From Apostichopus japonicus (Eukaryota; Echinodermata; Holothuroidea; Aspidochirotida; Stichopodidae), in contig NC_092582.1 of assembly GCF_037975245.1 (NCBI RefSeq), positions 15,393,077 to 15,457,076 of the forward strand: a stretch of DNA of 64,000 nucleotides. Reading direction: 5' to 3'. Positions 1 through 10,877 of this stretch are shown here, piece by piece. Both the position numbers and the translations under genes were made by a program. Under the pieces are notes generated by a model. It saw nothing but the letters and a program-made list of their open reading frames with translations. It was not told the origin of the DNA and did no database searches. Numbering within the stretch: the stretch's first letter is position 1; each line of letters begins with the position of its first letter.

Positions 1-756
1 AAATGGTGAGAGTGGTTGGAAATTAGGTTAGAGTAATGTGACCATATACGTTACTCCTCCCCCACCCCCCTGACCCACCCCCTCCTGCCTCCACATGATA
101 ACATCTAGGGTTGGTTGTAACTTCACTGTACGATAGGAGTGTACAAAGGGAGTGCTGGAATTGCTCATCGCCTCCCTTCACTTCAGATTTTCCATTGAGA
201 ATTTAAAGAAAAACACATTATATAAGTTATTTCTTTTTTTTGTAAATTTGTTCAGCTACTGTACTGAACAGTATGACATCACATCATGCTGGTTTGTGTC
301 TTAAAGTTAATGAATTAATTATAAATTAATAAATATACAAGTGTTTAAATGGTATATATACAGGAATTGTATATAAAATGCACCCAGATGCCTAGAACAT
401 AGTCCTTCTCTACCACATAGCTACTGTATCCTTTTAAAAATATTAAAAGAGGCCACGATATAGATTACTAACCCTGGTATTTTTTTTTCTTCCCTTCGTT
501 TTTTCTTAGAGGAGGATCTGATGCAATAATTGGTTATACTCAGGCAGATTTTTTTTTTTTTTTTTAAATTAAAACAAAAAAATTTAAATTAAAATTAAAA
601 TTAAATAAAAATTTAAATTAAAACAAATATATATTTCGTAAAATTTGCACAACTTTTTAAAATTTATTGCAGTTTCAATTAAGTGATTATTTCTTTTGAG
701 ACAAAACAAAACGACAAATAATTAAAACCAATTACATCTACCATTTCTGCAGGGAC

Positions 757-1149
757 CGAATCAAAAGTGATACTTACACGGCAGATGTTTCCATTGTGAG
801 GGATCGTTAATATTAGATTCCGATCCCAAGGATCAAATTCCATCGCAAAGAAAATGACTAAAATCTATCTTATTAAGATTTTTAAAGATATCCACAATTC
901 TCAATTAATTTATTTGAAAGCTATAAAATTGTTTAGATAATCGGTTCCAAATCAAAAGTGATCTCACACGGCAGATGTTTTTATTGTACGTTTGTGGGAA
1001 GGATCGTTAATATTAGATTCTGATACCAAGGAACAAATTCCATCGCAAAGAAAATGAGTAAAAAATTTCTTATTAAGATTTTTCTAAGATATTCACAATT
1101 CTCAATTAATTTATATCAAAACAACAAAAGTGTTTAGATAGTCGGTTCC
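757..1149 (+). repeat. Two-copy tandem duplication, about 191-bp unit
   Basis: Two adjacent direct copies share the start ATCAAAAGTGAT, then ACGGCAGATGTTT, GGATCGTTAATATTAGATTC, CATCGCAAAGAAAATGA and the end CGGTTCC. The first copy runs about 757-948 and the second about 949-1149. They differ by point changes and small indels, including an extra segment near 985-1000 in the second. No coding potential is visible. It is a local, moderately old segmental duplication. Confidence 0.8.
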
Positions 1150-2694
1150 ATCTTTTCTTGTCCGTCTTCCGTGAATCGTAGATCTGTGGAGCCTTTTTTT
1201 CCCTCACTTCATATTTTGATAGGAGGGATCCAATACAATAACTACTAAAGCACATTTCATTTTTAATGAAGCATTTATAACCGGTCTTGTCACAGGTTAT
1301 TACTTTTCATAAAGTGTTCCTGTGTTGATTGTGCTTGTCACTTTCTCTCCATGGTCCACAAATTTAATTTGGCCCGGCATCTGTCGCGGAATTATCTGGC
1401 AATTGCAGGTCTGGATAAAAAGAAAATTGAAAAAAAAAATTGAAAAAAACTCTTGAAGAATCTCAAGAAAGCAAAAATCAATGGCTATGAAAGGAGGGAG
1501 AAACATATTTTTGAAAAGTTCACAGGTGGAAGTGCAAAAACATTTCTGAGTATTAAAAAGATAAACAGAATTGGAATAGACTTAATTTACTACCGACCGG
1601 AGGTGTGAGTACATAGTTGGTGTTTTATAGGGATGCACAGTACCCTCAATATGGTCACATCTCAGATCATAACTCAGCCTGACAATCCTATGCAGAATTG
1701 ACCTGGAAAGGCAAGTAAAATTGCCAAGTTTGTTTCTTTCCTTTTTTGGGGGGGAAATTAAGAAGAACAAAATTAAGATAAGAAAATTTCTTGGATGAAT
1801 GCTATGCAAGACTGCATTTTTCACAGAAATTCACTAAAATTGCTGGGAAATTGTTTACCGCCACGAAATAGAAATCATAAATTCTTGAAATATTCCGGAC
1901 TTCCGATAGAGAGAGAGAGAAGTAGGAATCTGTTTACCCTTTGATTGCCCTGTTCAATAATTTACTGTAACGTTAACGCTCGTGCTCCTAATGAGATTCC
2001 GTGCCCTGCAGTCTGTGTGAGCTTGTCGTTGTATTTACTGGTTCACTGGATTGATAAAAACAGTGACACTCGTAAAAGTTATACCTGAGCACGGGCAGAA
2101 GGGGGGTGTGAGTCGGAGCGTGAAATGACGCGAAGTGGATATTATCTACGAGCGTATCGAATCAACGAGTGTAACCGACTCGATGTGTAGAACAAATGGG
2201 GACGAGTTTAACAGGACAAGTAGACCAAAAAAAGAAAAAAAAACATAAAAAAAAATAAATTAATAGAAGAAGAAGGAGAAGAATGAAAATTTTTTGGGGG
2301 TAAGCCAAATTGCCAATTTTGACAAGAGAAAAGTTGGTGCCATTGTAAGAGTTATTAAAATTTGATTATTGTTTTTGGCCTTGACCAGGGGGAGGGAACA
2401 AGATGGAGGATGGGTAAAGTTCAGCCAATTGTGTCCAGGGACCAAAAACATGTAATACAGGAAATAATTTGATGTGTCCAAGTTTGCGTGGCAGTTTTGA
2501 AGGCTCCGAACTTTGGGTGGTTTTCCGTGTGTTAAAACGACTGCTATGCATCTTCTCAAATTGTATAGCAATTAACCCATTAACATAACATTTTACATAG
2601 CATTTACATAGCATTTTACGATGCGGTACCAGATAAATGATTCCCTGTAAAATACAAAAGACAATACAAGACAATACAAGACACATGCATGGTG

Positions 2695-2760
2695 TCGGGA
2701 TAACACAGAACAGTCTGCAGTCCAGTAGACTTTATTTCCACTGTGGTCCCTGTACAAACA
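2695..2760 (-). mobile_element. Possible 3' end of a LINE-like element
   Basis: Read on the minus strand this contains TACAGGGACCACAGTGG followed by AATAAAG, a pattern like the 3' untranslated ends of non-LTR retrotransposons or of a transcript. A similar minus-strand stretch, GGGACCAATAAAGGTC, occurs near 35205-35225. No reverse transcriptase frame is seen nearby, so at most a 5'-truncated remnant is present. A chance polyadenylation-like motif cannot be excluded. Confidence 0.2.
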
Positions 2761-3573
2761 AAACAATAAAATAATAAGTAAAGAGAATACAAAAAAAAAA
2801 TTAAAAAAAGATTCCTAAAACAAGCAAGACACTAAAATTGGCTCATACGAGATATAACATCCTCAGACTCTTCAGCTATCATTATTTTGTAGCCTAAATA
2901 GGCCTCAGAATGTACCATTTGACATCTTTTTTTTAATATTCTGATTCTCCACCAGACTCCCTACCCCCTCCCTCTATCTCCCCATCGGAGTTGCACTCAA
3001 TGACATCAGGCCCAAATCCCTTGTGTTTTAAATTTCTGGATCCTCACATGGAGATAAACCATTGCAAAAAACAGTACAAATGAAAAATAAAACATGGGAT
3101 AGGCCTGTACCTCTTTTACATTTAATGTCACAAAGAAATGTACTATCCCTAAGGAACTTGGTTTAATATTATTTACAATGTCACTTTTCTAGACCTACCA
3201 CACATTCATAGCAAATGTACCTAGCCTAGCCTTAGCCGGCATAATATGAGAGTGAAGGCTTGGTTTATAGTCATTAATGTATGTATCCTAATTCTAGTAA
3301 GAGCTAAAATTGTACCTTTTTTTTTGGGGGGGGGGATGCAAGGAGAGTTGTGGAAAAGACAGTTTGCACACGTATGTAAAGTATTTTACTCGAAAAAATC
3401 TGTTGCCAGGTGGAATATTGTTAATGAAATGGATCCACTTAATATTTTCAGTACTAATATGCTCCTTCAAAGTTTGATGATAATTTTTATTCTGTAGAAC
3501 AGTGGACATTTTTTAGGAGGGTTCAGTCTTCACTCACTCATTCTTTCTTTCTTTCTTTCATTTGTTCTTTCAG

Positions 3574-3843
3574 AAGAAGAGGTCAAACTCATGGAAAGGG
3601 TAAGAAGAAGAGGAGCGATACCTCAGAGTTTGGCAGCGGACTGGATGGCCAACTGGCCTCTCCCAAAGCAGCGAAGATGACGAATCAGAAGAGGAAGATG
3701 AGCAAACAGAGAAAGGTGAACAGATGAGGCCAGATTCATCATCACATGCTGGTTCAGTCAGAGGTCAGAGGTCACAGCACCGTAAAGATGGCCAGGACGG
3801 GGTCGAGCTGCCCGCCGTGGCGAGAGTCGGCGAGGTCGTGTAG
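3574..3843 (+). CDS. Probable 3' exon of an unidentified gene (partial)
   Basis: A strong acceptor (long CT-rich tract, then TTCTTTCAG) ends at 3573. The sequence behind it is suddenly purine- and GC-richer than its surroundings and open in two frames. The frame starting at 3575 reads a basic tail of 50 residues (beginning RRGQTHGKGKKKRSDTSEFG) to a TGA at 3725-3727. The frame starting at 3604 reads an acidic stretch (SEDDESEEEDEQTEKG) to a TAG at 3841-3843. A possible donor (AAAG, then GTGAAC) sits at 3715/3716. Both products look like charged nuclear-protein tails. I do not recognise the family. The two frames may reflect alternative frames by chance or a one-base indel near 3670 joining the first half of one to the second half of the other. 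Earlier exons would lie left of the window. Confidence 0.4.
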
Positions 3844-5382
3844 CAGGACGAGTGTGGAAGCACGAGGCATACAGACACAGTCGATGTCCGATGAAACACC
3901 TAATGAATATTCAACAGGACATAGGAACAGATGTCCAAATATGAATAACTTAGCTCACCAAATATCTACTGGAAATGTTTCTTGTGTGTGAAGGGTGTAT
4001 GTCAAGGAAGTGGGTTCTTTTTTGTTCACATTTGGATATATATACCTTTAAAATTCATGCCTATAACTGTGATCACAAGGTGGAACAGATTTGAAAGAAC
4101 GTGATGAGAAGTTGGCTCAGTTGAGGCAGCCACAGTATTAATGGGGGGAGGGGGAAGGGGGTGGAGGGAGGGGTGGGTGACCCAGGTGGAGAGAGGTTAA
4201 CTGAGTTAATCCCAAGAAAGAATTTTTAAGTTAGGTCCATTCAGTTTGACTTTGTTGCTTCCTGTAGTTACTAAAGCCACTTTTAGCCTGTAAGAAGAGG
4301 GAAGGGAAAAAAACATATCACCACTGCAAGGTTGTGATCAGTTTGTACTCTTAATGTTAGGTACCTGTCAAGTATAGTTGGTTCCATTTTAATTTAAAAA
4401 TATTTATGGTAGGTTGAAATGCTTTCCTCTTGGTATACTAGTTGTTGTTTGGTGGCAAAGAAATGAATGTGTAGGTACCCTGCCCCCTCCCCCTCCCTCT
4501 CCCCTCCCTCTCCCTTTGAGTTTACATTTGTAGCAGAAAAGATTGATGGGGAAAGTTGGATGTGAGGGGGTGAAAGGGATAGGGGAACAGGAGAGGGGAA
4601 CAGGATAAGGTAACAGGATAGGGAAACAGGACAGGGGCATGGGGAATTTGTAGCAGGAGGAACAGGGAAAGGGGGCTTTGTCCATTTTTGTCACAGGGGT
4701 AGACCTGTTCATCCTTATGTGGACTGGGTACATAACTCTACTACAGCCGGCCAAAAAATGTTTGTTCCCACCCATTGTTTTATAGTATGACAAGACTTGT
4801 CCAGTATGCTAGTAATTGATAACCATTTATAACAGTACATATTAACCTTTGGCAGAGGATTTTAAGTATATTCAACCAATGTTAAATGTTTTAGCTTTTT
4901 CTAAAGGTATGACTGAGTACTTGAAACAAACCAAATTGAATGGTTTTACTGTGCATGTCAGTATTTTACTGTGCTTCTTCTCATAGGGTAATTTCCAATT
5001 TCATTTTTAAATTCTAAATTAAGAAAGATTTTGATGCTGAAGAACATGATCTGTTTGTTTAAATGCAAGTGTATGTATTTTGAAGCTCAATAATATGTTT
5101 TAAAAAGCGATAAATTTTTAGCAAAACAAAAACAGGTCAAATTGGTTTGTTTGTGCTTTTTACATATCTTTAAGTGGCATATTGATTTGAAATCAGCACT
5201 TTTGTGAATGCACAACTCCCATCCCTGTTTTTTGCCCTCCAATTTCTCCACCTGTCATTTATCCCTGCAAATTAGTTTAAGGCCCTCTTTGAGAGTTTAG
5301 GGCCCTTTAGGAGAAGTGACAATGTGGTAATACCAAATATGATGCAATCGCATAGGATATCTCATTTCTTTATGTGCATGCC
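3844..5382. other. Intergenic, G-rich and C-rich tracts
   Basis: No exon seen. Contains a G-run cluster at 4141-4173 and a C-rich polypyrimidine stretch at 4479-4519; the rest is AT-rich. If the upstream exon is terminal, its 3' untranslated region would lie here, but I found no clear AATAAA soon after 3843. Confidence 0.45.
4141..4173 (+). other. G-quadruplex-type G-run cluster
   Basis: At least four runs of three or more G are separated by one to four bases (GGGGGG, GGGGG, GGGGG, GGG), which fits the usual intramolecular quadruplex pattern. It lies about 300 bases beyond the putative stop of the 3.6-3.8 kb exon. No function is implied by the pattern alone. Confidence 0.6.
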
Positions 5383-5668
5383 TAGTGGCATACCTAGAAT
5401 AGTTGGCACCCAGGACGGATCCTTTCTTTGTCGCCACGTGCAGGGGATGCCATCCTGTGGGAGGGGTCTACTGTTTGCCCTCCCCTTTGAGAAATTTATG
5501 TTAGTTTGCTTGGATGCCAAGTGGTGCTTCGTTGGCAATGCTTCAAACTGATTAAATGTTTAGGAATTCTCATTCTCCTCTTTTTGTTCTCTTATTTTTT
5601 GTGGTGTGGTGCCCCCCCCCCCGGCTGGTACCTGGGCAGACTGCCCCTCCCCCATCCACCTTCCACTG
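5383..5668. mobile_element. Short non-autonomous hAT-type element with 8-bp TSD
   Basis: A 286-bp segment begins TAGTGGCATACC and ends with CCACTG, so its termini are short inverted copies of the CAGTGG motif common at hAT ends. It is bounded on both sides by the same octamer, TGCATGCC (5375-5382 and 5669-5676), matching the 8-bp target duplication typical of hAT transposition. No transposase is encoded. The interior is C-rich with a run of C near 5611-5621. Confidence 0.75.
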
Positions 5669-5676
5669 TGCATGCC

Positions 5677-7379
5677 TATTCCAACATGGGCTGTCAGGTC
5701 GATACATTAATAATTTGTATTGGAGATCTTTTACATTAATAATTTGTATTTGAGTTCTTAAAGGGTGACTTTAGACTGACTTTTAGTCTTGATATGTGAT
5801 AGCCCAAAAAAAATGAGCGATAGTAATATTTTTACAGCTGTTGCATTTTTTTTTTAAGATGTTCATCATTAAAATATATTAAATCTCTGCAATACACCTT
5901 TTAAGGATGACTTTAAAACACAAAATTAATTTTGATAAACTCACTGCTATCATTCCTAATAGTTTGTTTTTTCTATATTAACTTTTTCATGTATTGAGGA
6001 ATGACGCTTTAAACATGTGAGGCTCATCAATAAAAGTGACTGGACTATTTAGTCTAAATTCACTGACCCATTAGGTCTGTTCCTATGCATATACAATATA
6101 TATATATGAACTCGATGGGAAATGCATAAGACTTTTTATGGCCTCAAATGACGTCTAAAAAAGCATCAGAAAAATATGTCAATTGATGTTGAATGTCATC
6201 CAAGTGTCCAAAGGTGCTCTGTTGTTTGTTTGAAAAAAAAAGAACATGTGAGAGGGCTGAGAGAAGTTTCCAAAACACTGGATGTAGGTTAACTTTTAGG
6301 CCTGCAATGAAGACCCCCGACGACGGCATCGCACTTTTGCCTTAAAGGAGTATAGCTTACTTATAATTTTTTTAATTTTAATTTGTTTTATATATTTTGA
6401 CTGTGACATATAAATAGACTAAAACTTCTGCCTAGAGTTACCCTTCGAATCTAAACTGATGAAGACTACGGTTCACTCAGAGCAAGTCTAACCAAAAAGT
6501 TAAAATATTAATTTATTGTGTTATACATTCTAATAACTCAATCAAAATGTGTGCTTTGAACTTCATGTAAAAACAACAAGACACCCTTTTGATGACATTA
6601 ACCACTATTTGTCCTTGGATATTGTAATATAAGTAAAAAGTCCACGTGTGTTCCATTTATATATAAAATAAAATAATAGTAGTTCAAAAAATATAGACGC
6701 CATAGATCGATGTGATAAATCCAATTTGTAATCATTCTAAATTTTAAAAAGCTGCTTTTAATTCTAATAATTCGACTAGTACTTGTATTCATCGAGAGTG
6801 AAGCTTGTGCCAATTTGTACAGGTTGCACTAGTGAGTTTGACCTTGCAAATTTCACTGTATAACTGTCGAATGATAAAAATCCTGTCACGATAATTGAAA
6901 TGAATAATTAATCGTGGATTATCTCTATTGCATATTAGAACTAATTATTTGAAAGCGAACACATGCAGGCAGAATCATATATATTTACACAAGGACGCAA
7001 AAAATTGTGTTCACCCTGTTAAATGGCTTTTGGCCCTTTTTTTCTTCCTTCGTCTAATTTATTGTCCAAATTGGAAGAATTTTAATCTAACTCAAATATT
7101 TATTATCTATAATATTAACGCTATACGCAGTGTCACGTGAATAATTGACGGAAGGAATTATCGACTTTTGGAGTCCAGTGCATGGATGCGATAGGTTTAA
7201 ACCGAGGGTGTGATTGGACATAATTGGATTATAAGGGGAGCGGTTTTGCAAAGGAATAGATCAGATGGCAAGGGGATATGGGTAGGGGGCACCTTGACCC
7301 CGATATCCACAATTAATGATCTAAGTACGTATGTATACAATGTGATTAAAAAGAAACGAAACCTGCTGACAATATTACT
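5677..7379. other. Intergenic, AT-rich; no gene seen
   Basis: No exon recognised. The segment GAGGCTCATCAATAAAAGTG near 6020 has a diverged relative near 36649 (GAGGCTCACTAACCAAAACG), each followed by a CTGGA and AGTCTA motif, so both may be copies of one dispersed element. Everything else is AT-rich unique-looking sequence. Confidence 0.4.
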
Positions 7380-7403
7380 GATATATATATATATATATAT
7401 ATA

Positions 7404-7434
<31 letters not shown>

Positions 7435-7525
7435 TACTATATAAATTACTATATATTTATATATATATATAATATATAAATATATATATTTATATATAAT
7501 ATATATGTAATATATATATATGTAT
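7380..7525. repeat. (TA)n microsatellite block
   Basis: Almost pure TA dinucleotides, interrupted by a few CTA, ATT and TGTA variants. Translation gives only Ile/Tyr repeats, so no coding is inferred. Confidence 0.9.
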
Positions 7526-8896
7526 ATATAAATTCAGTAAATAATAGCGGAAAATATTACGAAACGCAGCCCAATATTTTATACCAGCGTAGCAACTTTT
7601 CCGATGACCTCCGCCATATTTTAATGTTTCATAATCCAGTGGGTGCAGGTCTGACGAGAGGGAGTCAGAGGCCCACATCCCTGGGGTACGGGTCAATGTG
7701 GTGGCCCTTGAAATACGGAGGGAAGATGATGGGTCCGTCACAGGAAATGGGAAGTAAGCAATAATAGCGGAAAGTATGTAATGGAAGTAGGTCGATATTA
7801 TATACCAACCAATGTCGGACGGGAGATAGATTTTTCGAATATATGTTTACGCCTTTACTGCGCGCCAAACGTCACATATCCATTACCCCCAACCCCCCCC
7901 CAACCCCCCCCCCCCAACCCCCTTCCCTCCCATCCTCAGAGCATTTACTGGTACATAAATTGCCACCGACTTTTTCGACCCAATCGAGACAAACGTTGCA
8001 TTTGGCACCTCGGACGAAAGAAACGCAGAAACGCAGTATTGTATACTTCTTTATCTTAAGGCACCCTCCAGCAAAGAAAAATAAAGGGGGCTCAGCCTCC
8101 CCCACCCTCACTCTACAATGATGATCAGAATATATTGCCAAACAAAATCTAGAGCACGTGCATAAATAATTATATACCAACTTTGTACAGTGCAACTTAA
8201 ATAGCTGAAAATTCTTCAACATTGTTTCAAAAGTTGCACAATATATCACCATGCACTTTGCACGCTCCAATTTATCAAAATTTCTCAAGGGGATTGGGGA
8301 TACCCCCTCTCCATCGGACGATATCTTAGACCTCCGCACCGTAACAAAATTATGGAGTTACATCCATGTCAGTCGCGACCCGGAGAAAATCGTCGCCACG
8401 CCGTACCGGTTCCGAGTCAGTTTTCCGGTAGGCCAATCCATCTATAACTGTTCTCATTCCCAAGACACAAACTGTTCGCCCAAAATTTAATTAATTACGT
8501 CAAACTTTTGAGAACTGCGTGTTGCTTTAAGTTTATTTATATTCTATAGCGTCTGTTTATCGGTGTACCCAGTTTATTATACATTGTTGTTTACCGTTAT
8601 TACATTGTGTAGGGTTATTTCTCTCAACATAATTTCGTCTAAACACCGTAGTTGATACCGAGGAGTATTTCTGAAGGGATTTCTGTGCTGATGTTATTTA
8701 ACGAGCTCAGCTTCTCTTATCTCAGATGTATAAAAGAACGGGTATAAGTTCAATCTTTGGTCTACAGCCAACAGTTGTATAAATCATCCGTAATTTTCTC
8801 ACAAAAACCTTGTGAAATTATTCGCAAAATGCGTTCTTGGGATGATAAATAGAAAATATGAACTCCTGCTGTTTTAGAGAGATAGAAAAATATCAA

Positions 8897-8899
<3 letters not shown>
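7526..8899. other. Intergenic with dispersed repeat, no gene seen
   Basis: Contains a C/CAA-rich stretch (7880-7935) and one copy (about 8185-8310) of a dispersed sequence with AAAGTTGCA, a GCAC/TTTGCA element, a CTCCAATT block and ATCAAAA, related to the copy at about 9236-9390. Open frames here overlap the repeats and show no domain-like features. Confidence 0.4.

Positions 8900-8988
<89 letters not shown>
8900..8988. repeat. (TA)n microsatellite
   Basis: About 44 uninterrupted TA units. It is immediately followed by a small dyad (GGTTCA, T, TGAACC) near 8999-9012. Confidence 0.95.
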
Positions 8989-8990
<2 letters not shown>

Positions 8991-10804
8991 CCGTTCAGGT
9001 GGTTCATTGAACCATGGGTCCCAAAAGGTTGTTTCCAAACATGTTTAGCAGTCTGTCAGTCATGTGTTTGCACTAATAATTGAAGAATTGCCAACATGCC
9101 TTTGCCTCAGTCTGTCTTACTTCACTGACAACGGGCATTTTCAGGTAATAATTGCTCGCTATATTTTCATCACTCAAAATACTTTTTTTCCCATTCCGTG
9201 AACCAGGGACAGACCGACTATTACAACAATGATGTAGTGTGCATAGCTTAAAAATATATGTAAGTGTGCTACAAACTTTAAGTGTAGATAAATCCTCAAT
9301 TTTTTTTTCCAAAGTTGCAAAATATAGCACACAATTTGCATTTACCCACCCTCCAATTATCAAAACTATTCAAAGATGGAAGGGAAACCACTTAGCTGCA
9401 GTCCCCTCCCCCAGTACAAAAATGGTGGTGTCGCCATTGCCGTGAACATCACGGCCTGCTTCATAGTATTTATGCATTTCACGCACATTCCGGTGAACCG
9501 GTTTGAAATTAGCATTGATTGAATGAATCGAAGCCAAGCTTTGTACGGAATGCATATTAAATAAAAATAAAACTGATACACTGGTTTTTCATTTTTTGAT
9601 TTCATACTCTATTAAAACAAAACGTCGTATGGCAATTATAAAAAGAAACAAAATTCTTCAGTTTCATTTTTTATAATGGTCATTATTTACCAAAGTTGTT
9701 CCTGTAGTACTTTATATATTTCCCGTACCTCAGAATACTTTGTAATACAATCCCCGTTTCTTTGCTTATACAACGTATGTTCTGCTCTCATTGTATCATC
9801 ACGTTGTTGTAAATGCGTCAGCTAACTCTCTGAACTTTTAAGCGGTAAAATTTTAATAATGAAAAAGGGGGTTAATATCTGTTGGTTGAATTAAATTATA
9901 CGTAAAAGGAAAAGGTTTAACAAGTATAGCGGCCCTTTTCCCCCGTGTGTTTGTATAGGGGTGGGTGTGTGGGTCGGAGGTTACAGCCCCTGGACGGGGC
10001 TCAATTAGGGGCCTCCACATACACCGAAGGGCCCGGTGGAAAATTGTGGGGAGAAGAATAATGTATTCATAAACACAGTTAAGGGAAAATGAAGAGTGAT
10101 CAAGGAGGGTCCGGTGTGAGAATTGTCCCCGGGGTCCGATTAGGCTCTCGGCGCGTCTGGTCAAGACTGATATAAAGTATCTTACATGTAGATTGTTAAA
10201 TCTCCCGAGATTGAAAATAATCAAATTGACATCTAATCATCAGATATATATTTTATCAGTGTCTTCCAGTTATTCACATGATACACTCGCCCCCCCCCCC
10301 CCTCCCGTGTAGGCGTATCTCCTCCCAACGACGTCTCAGTACCTGACTTTATTTTTTTTATAGACTCCCTCTATGACAGATAATACCGTGGTTTTGACCT
10401 CTGAACGCATTCGTATAGAGAAATTGGGAATCACCAATTTGAATTAATAACCTAGCTAGCTCACTAGAAAGCGACAGATGCGCGCCACGAAAGTGATGGA
10501 TTTTGAAATGACACGTTAGTGACATGTATGAGCATTTAAGCGAACCGTACAAGCATGTTAATTATTCTATCAAAATGACATTGGATAATATTTGAAAGGT
10601 TATTTTCAAATACGTTTCTTCATATTTTTTTTTTTTGCCCTATGGTTATATGGATTTCAATTTTATAAGGTCTGGCAAATGGTCACAGTAATTCAGGGCG
10701 GTTTTTCGTGCTTTTGTGAGCGAAAGTGGGTTGTCTCATGTCTTTGCTTCAGTAAATTTATTGGCAGTTTTATATAATTATTTTGTTTTATATATAAAGC
10801 TGCG

Positions 10805-10805
<1 letters not shown>
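8989..10805. other. Intergenic; dispersed repeat copy and a GC-richer island
   Basis: A second copy of the dispersed sequence noted near 8.2 kb lies at about 9236-9390. The segment 9960-10165 is clearly GC-richer than its surroundings and shares spaced motifs with 22600-22740 (see findings). No exon is recognised; the open frame across the GC-rich part is proline/arginine-rich without domain signatures. Confidence 0.4.

Positions 10806-10873
<68 letters not shown>
10806..10873. repeat. (TA)n microsatellite
   Basis: Pure TA units. The right flank (10896-10929) contains GTCCTT and AAGGAC arms read on either strand, hairpin-like, but without a complete ribozyme core. Confidence 0.95.

Positions 10874-10877
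<4 letters not shown>

Larger units (their letters stand above)
1..3573. other. Gene-free left edge, possibly intron of the gene ending near 3.8 kb
   Basis: I see no convincing exon here on either strand. The stretch is AT-rich with long A and T runs (about 540-720 and 2230-2260), one tandem duplication (757-1149), a possible LINE tail (2695-2760) and a pyrimidine-rich lead-in (3530-3573) to the splice acceptor at 3573. Short open frames are in low-complexity DNA and lack flanking splice signals or domain-like composition. If the exon at 3574 is real, at least the right part of this block is intron of that gene. Confidence 0.5.
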
